NCBI RefSeq assembly: GCF_964340395.1
Contig: NC_135558.1
Location: 21,676,871-21,690,370, forward strand
From: Glandiceps talaboti
Lineage: Eukaryota > Hemichordata > Enteropneusta > Spengelidae
Direction of reading: 5' to 3'
Length of the DNA stretch: 13,500 nt
In this document: piece by piece, positions 1 through 8,360 of the stretch
Position numbering within the stretch: position 1 is the stretch's first letter
How the letters are laid out: each line of letters begins with the position of its first letter
Notes under the pieces: generated by a model
What the model was told of the DNA's origin: nothing
The model's input: only the letters and a program-made list of their open reading frames with translations
The model's database searches: none
Position numbers and translations under genes: made by a program

Positions 1-737
1 GATTTTGTGGGATTATATATAAGAATAGATAGCCCATTTAATTGTAGACTATTTAGATTATACCAGCAATAGGATAAAAATGGGTACTAAAAGAACATAA
101 TCATCAATGTAGTAAAATATATATTTACCTGACTAGCGAGCTTGACCATCTACATTTTTGTATACTGGTCTATTTGCAATACAGATACCCAATAGACATA
201 TATTGTGTTGCATACACTAGCTAAATATCATACAAGACAGCTGTTTCTGGGCTTTGTCCTAACACTTTGTAGTCATGAATAATTTGTAGTATTATTGTGC
301 ATGCAGTGTCATTTCAGAAATGCACCATTTCAAATGAACAATGGAATTTTTTATTTTGAGTTCACTTTTGTTGACATCAATCAGTTTTCATTATATTTGA
401 CAAATCTTGTTTTACAATGTATGTATACCTGATTATATTATGTATTTTTATTATAGACAGCTACATTGTAGTTATAACAGATGTCACTACTACATGTACT
501 TGTAGACTATAGACAGCTAGTAGTGACTACTACTTATATAGACAGCTAGTGGGGACTACTATTTATATAGACTATATACAGCTACTAGTGACTACTACTT
601 ATATAGACTATATACAGATAGTGGGGACTATTATTCATAGATACTATAGAGAGCTAGTTATAAAAGTTATGTCACTTGATTTGGCCTCCCAAAACAGGGA
701 TATATAAATGGGATATGTTACCATAATGGTTACCCAG
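1..737. other. Non-coding sequence upstream of the first visible exon
   Basis: This is AT-rich sequence with stop codons in all frames and no recognisable exon, promoter or RNA gene. It is presumably the end of an intron of the same gene, because the N-terminal half of centriolin must lie further left. The only structure seen is the degenerate tandem repeat at about 511-655. Confidence 0.6.
511..655. repeat. Degenerate tandem repeat, about 4 units of 29-37 bp
   Basis: Units share the pattern CAGCTAGT-(AGTGAC or GGGGAC)-TACTA-TTATATAGAC, with boundaries near 511, 540, 578 and 614. Versions with AGTGACTACTAC and with GGGGACTA alternate, so the real period may be a dimer of about 65-72 bp. The first unit contains the near-palindrome TAGTAGTGACTACTA at 518-532 (7-bp arms around one base). 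Diverged related sequence (TGTCACTACTACATG) lies just upstream at 482. Confidence 0.75.
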
Positions 738-823
738 TGTAGAAAACTGTAAAGTTCCCCCAAATTCCCATCAATCTCTGTCGCCTAGTTACAAAACCCC
801 AGCAGAAGACCCTATTATGACAG
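738..823 (+). CDS. CNTRL: Tentative centriolin exon upstream of exon 864
   Basis: Frame 1 is open from 727 and reads VENCKVPPNSHQSLSPSYKT followed by PAEDPIMTG, a plausible linker rather than random intron. Ending it at the GT of 824-825 leaves one base (G), which together with the AT opening the 864 exon makes GAT and keeps the frame. The implied intron, 824-863, would be only 40 nt. Weak points: the donor is GTCAAC, and the candidate acceptors (AG at 736-737 or 741-742) have no good pyrimidine tract. The exact start is therefore open, and the exon may not exist. Confidence 0.33.
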
Positions 824-863
824 GTCAACATTTAATTCATGGAATTCTTAATGGTTTCTTCAG

Positions 864-1009
864 ATGATGATCCAGAAATGAATGCTTTGATCAATGAGAT
901 AGAAGAATTGAAAGATGCGCTGTATCACCAAGGCAACCGTGTTGAAGACATTAGTACACCAAGAGGACCTACCACAAGAAGAGTTCACTATGGTGATGTT
1001 GTAGATGAG
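864..1009 (+). CDS. CNTRL: Centriolin exon, short helical segment; 3' end lies inside a minisatellite
   Basis: The acceptor is TTTCTTCAG at 855-863. The frame reads DDDPEMNALINEIEELKDAL, then a YHQGNRVEDISTPRG segment and TTRR: an acidic start, an amphipathic helix and a basic end, as expected for a coiled-coil scaffold. The frame then runs without a break into the 36-bp repeat starting at about 984. The next exon (1750) needs phase 0 here. The first repeat unit offers GAG|GTAGGA at 1010 in that phase, giving the end used here. Equivalent in-phase donors occur in later units, and a better-matching one (GTG|GTAAGA) is at 1247, just before the in-frame TAG at 1253. The protein could therefore carry none, one or several copies of a 12-residue (or 11-residue) unit like VGYCYYGDVVDE. 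Exon identity is fairly sure, its end is not. Confidence 0.72.
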
Positions 1010-1685
1010 GTAGGATATTGTTACTATGGTAATGTTGTAGATGAGATAGGATATTGTCACTATGGTGATGTTGTAGATGAGGTAGGTTATTGTTACTTTA
1101 GTGATGTTGTAGATGAAGTAGGATATTGTTACTATGGTGATGTAGATGAGGTAGGATGTTGTTACTATGGTGATGTAGATGAGGTAGGATATTGTTACTA
1201 TGGTGATGTTGTAGATGAGATAGGACATTGTTACTGTGGTAATGTGGTAAGATAGGACTTTGTTACTATGGTGATGTTGTAGATGAGGTAGGTTATTGTT
1301 ACTTTGGTGATGTTGTAGATGAAGTAGGATATTGTTACTATGGTGATGTAGATGAGGTAGGATATTGTTACTATGGTGATGTTGTAGATGAGATAGGACA
1401 TTGTTACTGTGGTAATGTGGTAAGATAGGACTTTGTTACTATGGTGATGTTGTGGTGAGATAGGACATTGTTACTATGGTGACGTTGTAGATGAGATAGG
1501 ACATTGTGACTATGGTGATGTTGTGGATGAGATAGGACTTTGTTACTATGGTGATGTTGTAGATGAGGTAGGACATTGTTACTATGGTGATGTTGTAGAT
1601 GAGGTAGGACATTGTTACTATGGTGATGTTGTAGATGAGGTAGGACATTGTTACTATGGTGATGTTGTAGATGAGGTAGGGCATT
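984..1685. repeat. 36-bp minisatellite, about 20 units (36, 35, 33 and 32 bp), at an exon border
   Basis: The unit begins GTTACTATGGTGATG and ends TTGTAGATGAGGTAGGACATT. Most units are 36 bp. Units near 1128, 1161 and 1337 lack a TGT/TTG triplet (33 bp). Two units ending near 1260 and 1433 are 32 bp and carry GTGGTAAGATAG. The stretch from about 1056 to 1260 is echoed by about 1261-1433 with the same series of variants, indicating a block duplication with one 33-bp unit fewer. Units switch between GATGAGGTAGG (donor-like) and GATGAGATAGG (GT lost). The last four units (about 1542-1685) are nearly identical. In the frame of the upstream exon the array is open to 1252 and reads as 11-12 residue repeats. 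Beyond the TAG at 1253 it is presumed intronic. Confidence 0.95.
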
Positions 1686-1749
1686 GTACATTGGTCTGTA
1701 TGTTTAAGATTATAGTATTTAGCTTGTATCTTAAACTGTTTAGTTTCAG

Positions 1750-1906
1750 TACACCCCACCATCCAGTAACTGGCCAACTGGTAGACAGATCCCATCTAGA
1801 ACACCACCCCCACCACCAACAGACTACTACCCTGAAGATGATGGACGTTACTACACATCACCACGTGGTAGTCCAGGGAGGTACTACACTAGACAACCAG
1901 ATCCAG
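1750..1906 (+). CDS. CNTRL: Centriolin exon, proline- and tyrosine-rich linker
   Basis: The acceptor is TTTAGTTTCAG, ending at 1749; the donor is CCAG|GTAAAT at 1907. The reading frame is fixed by the next exon: one base (G1906) joins GG at 2401-2402 to make glycine. It reads YTPPSSNWPTGRQIPSRTPP, then a run of prolines, DYYPEDDGRYYTSPRGSPGR and YYTRQPDPG. Visible features are a TPPPPP stretch that could bind SH3, WW or EVH1 domains, two RYYT repeats plus a DYY, and SP/TP sites typical of a phosphorylated disordered linker. Other frames across this stretch are also open, but they do not connect to the following exon in phase. No homology was recognised in this exon itself. It belongs to centriolin by splice phase and position. 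Confidence 0.8.
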
Positions 1907-2400
1907 GTAAATACTGACAGTGTCCCATCACTAGACATCATAAATGCTTAGCTAGCTGTATATAGAACTAGTAATAATGATAACATAATGCTGAAAGGAA
2001 CTCTGTAATATAATGTAGTACAAATGATTGGCACTACAAAATATTATCACAAATCTTATTTCTTGTCATTCCATGGGGAGGGTCAAATATGTAGGTGGGG
2101 TTGCACTATTATGTTGCATTATTAAGAATATTTGAATGAATTTTTGTAAGTGACAATTTTAAACTTAATTTGCACACACTACTCACCCTGTTAACAAATG
2201 TGATAGCTGACATATACCTTTACAAGAAGGACACCTTTTATTGTGATTCACAAGATTTGCCTAAGTCAACTTTTTAGGAGTAGATTTGCCTGACAAAATA
2301 CAGAAACAGAGAAACAAGTGATTGTATGTACTCGTACTGTGAATTTTCCTAAACGTCAACCTTTGCCATAGTCACAATTTATTTTGTATACTTTCTTTAG
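1907..2400 (+). other. Intron, 494 bp, no internal structure seen
   Basis: It runs from GTAAAT to ACTTTCTTTAG. It is AT-rich sequence with no tandem repeat, unlike most introns here, and no coding potential was noticed. Confidence 0.8.
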
Positions 2401-2909
2401 GGTATGATTATCCTACAGAACCAGGACAAATGGGCCCCCCATCACCTCCCATCTATGCCGGTGTTCCAGGCCCAGCCCCAAGACCCCCACAGCCAGACTT
2501 TAATGTGTCAGGTATACAGTATGCTGCAGCACCTCAACCAAGTTTTGCGGCAACTGGGCCAAGCTATGCAACACCCCAACCAAGTATGGTCCAACCAAAT
2601 GTTAATATGACTGCAGCTAATGGTGCAGTACCAGTTGCAGCCCCAGCAAGTGCTCCAGCCTCTGCTGTGTTTGTCCAAGCACCAACTACAGCAGCAGCAA
2701 CTCCAGCCGTGTCAGCTGTAGCGTCAGGAGTTGCTCCACCAGTGATTATTACATCAGCTGCAGGTTTAACTGCAATAGATCAACACCCTGATCCACTACC
2801 AAGACAGATAGAATTACCAGCTGATATGCTGTTTTGTAATGTTCCAGAACATCATGATTTGGTAGGCAGTAAAGATTTATCAGTATTATATGGCAATCTA
2901 TCTTGTGTA
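2401..2909 (+). CDS. CNTRL: Centriolin exon, Pro/Ala/Gln-rich low-complexity linker
   Basis: The acceptor is CTTTCTTTAG at 2400; the donor is TGTGTA|GTAAGA at 2910. The exon contributes about 169 residues. The first 40 or so are proline-rich and include PPIY (a PPxY motif) and PGPAPRPPQPDF. They are followed by PQPSFAATGPSYATPQPS, then an Ala/Val/Pro-rich stretch such as AAPASAPASAVFVQAP. The last 40 return to ordinary composition with LPRQIELPADMLFCNVPEHH and DLVGSKDLSVLYGNLSCV, likely a conserved segment before the coiled coil. Reading past the donor gives VR and a TAG at 2916, so the exon must be spliced. The low-complexity part suggests a flexible spacer, probably poorly conserved in other animals. 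This exon and the previous one together are 666 nt, so skipping both would keep the frame. Confidence 0.87.
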
Positions 2910-3348
2910 GTAAGATAGGTTACAGTTTGTGGTGACAAAACACCATAGAGACATTGCCAAGAAAGGTGCAACAGTTGCTGTATAATAAATATGATAACTA
3001 GTCTAAGCATTCAAAGACTCTGGATTATAAAGTGAAACTAAGATACCCTGCATGTACAAGACATATTTATAAGTTTATATATATAACAATCTAATTTTGA
3101 CCTGGCAGCACACACAATGGACAAATGCATTTGACCTGACAGCACACACAATGGACAAATGCATTTGACCTGACAGCACACACAATAGACAAATGCATTT
3201 GTTGGCAAATCACACTACACTGTACAAAAGATTCACTGACTCAAGCCAATTTTAACTCAACTATTGTCATTCTCAGTGCATAGTTAGCAAAATGACAAGA
3301 CTTAATTTGTTTAATATATTGTATATATTGGCTATTGTGTTTCTCTAG
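2910..3348 (+). other. Intron, 439 bp, with a short 34-bp repeat
   Basis: It has a GTAAGA donor and a GTGTTTCTCTAG acceptor. It contains the three-copy 34-bp repeat at 3096-3200 and an AATAAA at 2984-2989. Otherwise it is unremarkable AT-rich sequence. Confidence 0.8.
3096..3200. repeat. 34-bp tandem repeat, 3 copies
   Basis: The unit is TTTGACCTGACAGCACACAC followed by AATGGACAAATGCA. Copies have GACC at 3099, 3133 and 3167. They differ at single bases (CTGGCAG in the first, AATAGAC in the third), so the expansion is recent. Each unit contains the palindrome-like AAATGCATTT at the junction. Confidence 0.92.
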
Positions 3349-3471
3349 GAAGATGAAGTTGCTAAACTTCACAAGTTGTTAGATAAACAAAAGAAAGGTG
3401 ACAAGAGAAGAAGACGTAGTCCTGGTAGTTCAGATTCTTTGGTGTATGATAGATTGGACGAAGCACTTGAA
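3349..3471 (+). CDS. CNTRL: Centriolin exon, start of coiled coil with basic cluster
   Basis: The acceptor is TTTCTCTAG at 3348; the donor is GAA|GTAAGT at 3472, a perfect consensus. It is a symmetric phase 0-0 exon of 41 codons and so could be skipped without a frameshift. It reads EDEVAKLHKLLDKQKKGDKR, then RRRSPGSSDSLVYDRLDEAL and E. The first half is a heptad-like helix. The middle KKGDKRRRR is a strongly basic patch followed by SP and a serine cluster, which could be a nuclear-localisation-like or phosphorylation segment. The end resumes a helix that continues into the next exon. It is assigned to centriolin by frame continuity and by its position just before the long coiled coil. Confidence 0.88.
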
Positions 3472-4338
3472 GTAAGTTTTTCCCTAAACTTTGTGGTATG
3501 TATTTACAGAAAGTGTTACTAATTGTTCTCATTGCCAGTTTTCAGAAGGATACTGGTAGAAATCACACTGTGTATTCAAAATTGATAATTTGCAGCAATT
3601 CAGTGCTGGTAACTGCAAGGAGAAAATCAGCTGCCAGTCAGCCACTTGTAATGTAGTGTGGTATGCCTGGCAGTATTTTTTTTTTTTTTGGTTCAAGTAC
3701 ATATGTATACCCAGGACCAGTCAAGTCCCTTGTCAATGCACGTGACTCCAAAAAATGGCAGTTATAGAATACATAGTATTACTAGAAGTCACTTTTATGG
3801 AGAACATTACTGTGTGAGTCACTTCTTCACTCACTTCACTTATCACATAACAAATTGAGGCACTACTACATTGATGACTTTGTAACCAGTCCTGTCAAAC
3901 CTTCTCTACTTTCCACTACTACTCATAGATTCAGTAAACCCAAGCCTTTCTTTGATATTGTCTTCCCACCATTTCCTCATCTTCATTTCCATCTTCCTTT
4001 CCTTCTCCTCACCTAGCCTTACTTAATAGTGTTTGCTAAAACATGCAATCTTGAGGTATGCCCTAAAGTCTTACCACATCATTTTGCATTTGTCAGGAGA
4101 TCTTTGTAAGAAGACCTACTGTGTCTATAGCATCAAAGTAAACATGTACTATTCACAGCATTCTTAGGATTGACTTGAAATCCAAATACCAGTGAAATGT
4201 TACCAGCTTACCACAGTAAAATACTATAGTTAGCACAGTAGTAATGAAACATTCATACATTTGTGATCACTTCATATTCAGGAGAATTTTACCTTGCCTT
4301 ACAAGAAAACTTACAACTCAATGTTTTGTTTTCTGTAG
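3472..4338 (+). other. Intron, 867 bp, no minisatellite
   Basis: It has a GTAAGT donor and a TTTTGTTTTCTGTAG acceptor. It contains a T14 run at 3676-3689 and a pyrimidine-rich tract at about 3890-4015 (CCATTTCCTCATCTTC and similar). An open stretch near 3658-3858 has no exon borders or protein-like composition. No RNA gene was recognised. Confidence 0.75.
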
Positions 4339-4532
4339 GAGAAACGAGAGGAACTTGATGCCTTGGACTTAGCTGTGGAAAGACAGCGAGCTAATCTTAG
4401 ACGACTAAAAGATGAAGATGCTGAATTAAAACGAGACAAAGATGACACATTACATGAATTACAGAGACTGAAACGTGCTAAGGATAAAGAAAGGGAAGAA
4501 TTAAAATCTTCTCGTGACAATTCCAAAAAAAG
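4339..4532 (+). CDS. CNTRL: Centriolin exon, highly charged coiled coil
   Basis: The acceptor is TTTTCTGTAG at 4338; the donor is AAAAAAAG|GTATCC at 4533. The exon has 64 codons plus two bases (AG), which the G at 8741 completes to arginine. It reads EKREELDALDLAVERQRANL, RRLKDEDAELKRDKDDTLHE and then LQRLKRAKDKEREELKSS. Leucines fall every seven residues or in 3-4 spacing among Lys, Arg, Glu and Asp, which is typical of a long parallel coiled coil. The donor is followed by a 4.2-kb intron. Reading on instead adds 25 residues starting YPYGLIFHPPMC before a TAA at 4609-4611 and an AATAAA at 4635-4640, so an early-terminated isoform is possible. This exon and the next together are 444 nt and could be skipped jointly in frame. 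Confidence 0.9.
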
Positions 4533-4634
4533 GTATCCATATGGGTTAATATTTCACCCTCCAATGTGTTACTATTTTGGTATCTTACAACAAATGCTAA
4601 CTAATATTTAATTTGCATATTTCAAAACACCATT

Positions 4635-4640
4635 AATAAA
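4635..4640 (+). promoter_or_regulatory. Possible intronic polyadenylation signal (AATAAA)
   Basis: An AATAAA lies 24 nt after the first in-frame stop reached if the 4339-4532 exon is not spliced. It is followed within about 10-40 nt by T/GT-rich sequence (TTTTTTGTATGATGTG, then GACTGTGTG), the usual downstream element. AT-rich introns contain many AATAAA by chance, so this is only suggestive. Confidence 0.3.
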
Positions 4641-5078
4641 GCTGCAGTTTTTTGTATGATGTGTATATGACTGTGTGATATAGACAAACTAACTAACTTT
4701 GAAGATAGCTTTGGAGACAAATCATAACAAATGAATGCATAATGTATATTTGATAGAAATAAACAGCCAGATATTGTGTGACAAATGTGTTATTGGTTTG
4801 GAGACACAGGGTAAGGGGTGTTATACAATAAAAAGGGGATTTAATATGATATCTTGTACTTTATTCAATAAACTTAAAACTCAGGATTTTAAGAGGACGT
4901 GAAGACAGTTTGGGATTGCAGCATAAAAAGCATTGAATATGAACCATATTCATGTGTACATGTATTAATAATACATCATTGTCATTATTGTAATAATTTT
5001 TATCTATTATTCATAATAAATTATCATACCTGATTCTGTCCTTGTTGTTACTAATAAATATTGTTTTAACACAGAGAG

Positions 5079-7094
5079 TCATGTCATGTGACAGACTGAT
5101 ACATCATGTCATGTGACAGACTGATACATCATGTCATGTGACAGACTGATACATCATGTCATGTGACAGACAGACTGATACATCATGTCATGTGACTGAC
5201 TGACTGGTACATCATGTCATGTGACAGACAGACTGATACATCATGTCATGTGACTGACAGACAGACTGATACATCATGTCATGTGACAGACAGACTGATA
5301 CATCATGTCATGTGACAGACAGACTGATACATCATGTCATGTGACAGACAGACTGATACATCATGTCATGTGACAGACAGACTGATACATCATGTCATGT
5401 GACAGACAGACTGATACATCATGTCATGTGACAGACAGACTGATACATCATGTCATGTGACAGACAGACTGATACATCATGTCATGTGACAGACTGACTG
5501 ATACATCATGTCATGTGACAGACTGACTGATACATCATGTCATGTGACAGACTGACTGATACATCATGTCATGTGACAGACTGACTGATACATCATGTCA
5601 TGTGACAGACAGACTGATACATCATGTCATGTGACAGACAGACTGATACATCATGTCATGTGACAGACAGACTGATACATCATGTCATGTGACAGACTGA
5701 CTGATACATCATGTCATGTGACAGACTGACTGATACATCATGTCATGTGACAGACTGACTGATACATCATGTCATGTGACAGACTGACTGATACATCATG
5801 TCATGTGACAGACAGACTGATACATCATGTCATGTGACTGACAGACTGATACATCATGTCATGTGACAGACAGACTGATACATCATGTCATGTGACAGAC
5901 TGACAGACTGATACATCATATCATGTGACAGACAGACTGATACATCATGTCATGTGACAGACAGACTGATACATCATGTCATGTGACAGACAGACTGATA
6001 CATCATGTCATGTGACAGACTGACTGATACATCATGTCATGTGACAGACAGACTGATACATCATGTCATGTGACAGACTGACAGACTGATACATCATATC
6101 ATGTGACAGACAGACTGATACATCATGTCATGTGACAGACAGACTGATACATCATGTCATGTGACTGACAGACTGATACATCATGTCATGTGACTGACAG
6201 ACTGATACATCATGTCATGTGACAGACAGACAGACTGATACATCATGTCATGTGACAGACAGACTGATACATCATGTCATGTGACTGACAGACTGATACA
6301 TCATGTCATGTGACAGACAGACTGATACATCATGTCATGTGACTGACAGACTGATACATCATGTCATGTGACAGACAGACTGATACATCATGTCATGTGA
6401 CTGACAGACTGATACATCATGTCATGTGACAGACTGACAGACTGATACATCATGTCATGTGACAGACAGACTGATACATCATGTCATGTGACTGACAGAC
6501 TGATACATCATGTCATGTGACAGACAGACAGACTGATACATCATGTCATGTGACAGACAGACAGACTGATACATCATGTCATGTGACAGACTGACTGATA
6601 CATCATGTCATGTGACAGACAGACTGATACATCATGTCATGTGACAGACAGACTGATACATCATATCATGTGACTGACAGACTGATACATTATGTCATGT
6701 GACAGACAGACAGACTGATACATCATATCATGTGACTGACAGACTGATACATCATGTCATGTGACAGACAGACTGATACATCATGTCATGTGACAAACAG
6801 ACAGACTGATGCATCATGTCATGTGACAGACAGACTGATACATCATATCATGTGACAGACAGACTGATACATCATATCATGTGACTGACAGACTGATACA
6901 TCATGTCATGTGACAGACAGACTGATACATCATATCATGTGATAGACTGACTGATACATCATAGGATGTGACAGACTGATACATCATATCATGTGACAGA
7001 CAGACTGATACATCATATCATGTGACTGACAGCTTGATACATCATATCATGTGACAGACTGATACATTATGTCATGACTGACAGACTGATACAT
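5079..7094. repeat. 29-bp minisatellite, roughly 70 units, length 17+4n
   Basis: Each unit is a constant 17-mer GATACATCATGTCATGT plus a run of two to four tetranucleotides GACA or GACT. This gives 25-, 29- or 33-bp units, with 29 the commonest. The array opens with 25-bp units. The left half is very uniform; units with ATATCATG instead of ATGTCATG appear from about 5918 and become frequent towards the right end, where units decay (GATAGACT, CATAGGATG, CATTATGTC). Runs of the same variant recur as blocks: four GACAGACTGACT units near 5490-5590 and again near 5690-5790, and a GACAGACTGACAGACT plus ATATCATG pair near 5896 and 6076. This indicates repeated segmental duplication inside the array. 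The period is not a multiple of three and no long frame crosses it. Confidence 0.97.
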
Positions 7095-7390
7095 GGAGAG
7101 TATACTATTCACTGCAATGTTGTTAGCATGTCTTTGTAACATAATGTACAATACGTTGTTTTCCAATCTACCAATTCACCTATGTCATATGTATTTTAAA
7201 TGTAGTTGATGTATTCACTTTCAAGTGGTATAGTTTGTATTAGAAGGGACCCATCTATTTGGGCCAGTCAGTATCAACTCTATATACTGATATGATGTAT
7301 ACTATAACTTGTCATGAAGTCAATTAAAGTCATCACTCGGTGACAGGTGGTTTATTATGTGTGTGTAAAAGGTTTGAAGTCAATGCTATA

Positions 7391-7535
7391 CCCTACCCCC
7401 TACCCTCAACCCTGCCTTGACACCCATCCCACTCGTACCCTCAGCCCTGCCTTGACACCCATCCCACTCGTACCCTCAGCCCTGCCTTGACACCCATCCC
7501 ATCCCGACCCTCAACCCTGCCTTAACACTCAGCCT
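7391..7535. repeat. C-rich 35-bp tandem repeat, about 4 units, with G-quadruplex potential on the minus strand
   Basis: The unit is TACCCTCAGCCCTGCCTTGA then CACCCATCCCACTCG, with copies starting at 7401, 7436, 7471 and about 7507; the last is diverged. It stands out in an otherwise AT-rich intron and is strongly strand-asymmetric. C-runs at 7391-7412 (loops TA, TA, TCAA) and 7493-7510 (loops AT, AT, GA) each satisfy the four-tract pattern for a quadruplex on the complementary, template strand. Confidence 0.92.
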
Positions 7536-7688
7536 CCATCCTCACCCCCCCACCCAGTTGTACTGACAACCTAGTCACAGCAATTACCATTGTTTATTTA
7601 GACAAAGGTTACTCTATACTTTAAATTTGAATTACATTTGAATTTGAATAATTGAGCTGTGTTGATTATAAAAATATAAATTATAAAC

Positions 7689-7996
7689 TAAAATTCTTTG
7701 TCCAGTCTGTATTGTCATGCAAATATGATTTGTTTATTTCATTTCCTAACACAAATTCTTTGTCCAGTCTGTATTGTCATGCAAATATGATTTGTTTATT
7801 TCATTCCCTAACACAAATTCTTTGTCCAGTCTGTATTGTCATGCAAATATGATTTGTTTATTTCATTCCCTAACACAAATTCTTTGTCCAGTCTGTATTG
7901 TCATGCAAATATGATTTGTTTATTTCATTTCCTAACACAAATTCTTTGTCCAGTCTGTATTGTCATGCAAATATGATTTGTTTATTTCATTTCATA
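7689..7996. repeat. 62-bp tandem repeat, 5 nearly identical units, each with a POU octamer
   Basis: Units run ACAAATTCTTTGTCCAGTCT, GTATTGTCATGCAAATATGA, TTTGTTTATTTCATTCCCTA and AC. The five copies differ at only a few bases (TTTCC or TTCCC near the end), so the expansion is recent. Perfect ATGCAAAT octamers occur at 7717, 7779, 7841, 7903 and 7965, each followed by a forkhead-like TTGTTTATTT. Confidence 0.96.
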
Positions 7997-8360
7997 TAGG
8001 ATGACTAATACATGTGACATATACAATAAAAACTATGTCACTTTGTCAGATGATATGGAGCGTGCAACATAGCCCTGTCACATAGTCCCAAACCTGAATG
8101 GATCTCTGTAGCATTTTGTGTGTTTGTTTGTATTTGTCTGCATAACAGAAAATCACTGGGACCAACTCCCAACACACAAATTAAAATAAAAAACAAACAA
8201 AAAAAACATTGCTACATTTCATTTTCTAACTTGACAAAAAATTGTGCAATGTTTCTACATTTTCTTTGTGACAGTGTATGATTCTACACTGAATGAGTTG
8301 GCATCGATCCAATGAGATATTTCCATCAAAGAAAAAAGCAATGCTGAGTGAGATTTACAT

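Noticed and set aside
860-1795. Minus-strand frames through the 36-bp array (LIYNITIVT and LPHLQHHHSNN repeats)
   Set aside because: They are antisense shadows of the minisatellite with no independent support. The sense frame joins a centriolin exon.
1686-1951. Sense frame running from the repeat through 1686-1951 without splicing
   Set aside because: It reads hydrophobic intron sequence and crosses the 1750-1906 exon in the wrong frame. The frame that joins exon 2401 in phase is a different one.
2404-2610. Alternative frame with MIILQNQDKWAPHH in the 2401-2909 exon
   Set aside because: It is out of phase with both neighbouring exons and much shorter than the frame that runs through to the donor at 2910.
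3688-3700. tRNA B-box-like GGTTCAAG
   Set aside because: There is no matching A-box or cloverleaf, and the CC ending the B-box is absent.
3658-3858. Short frame after the poly-T run
   Set aside because: It begins in a T14 tract, lies in an intron with no exon borders that fit the phases, and resembles no known protein.
5079-7094. CRISPR-like array or centromeric satellite
   Set aside because: Units are contiguous with no unique spacers and the genome is eukaryotic. A 2-kb array inside a gene intron does not indicate a centromere.
5079-7094. GACA/GATA (Bkm-type) sex-chromosome satellite
   Set aside because: Only two to four GACA/GACT copies occur per unit, interrupted by a constant 17-mer. 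This is not a true GATA/GACA tract.
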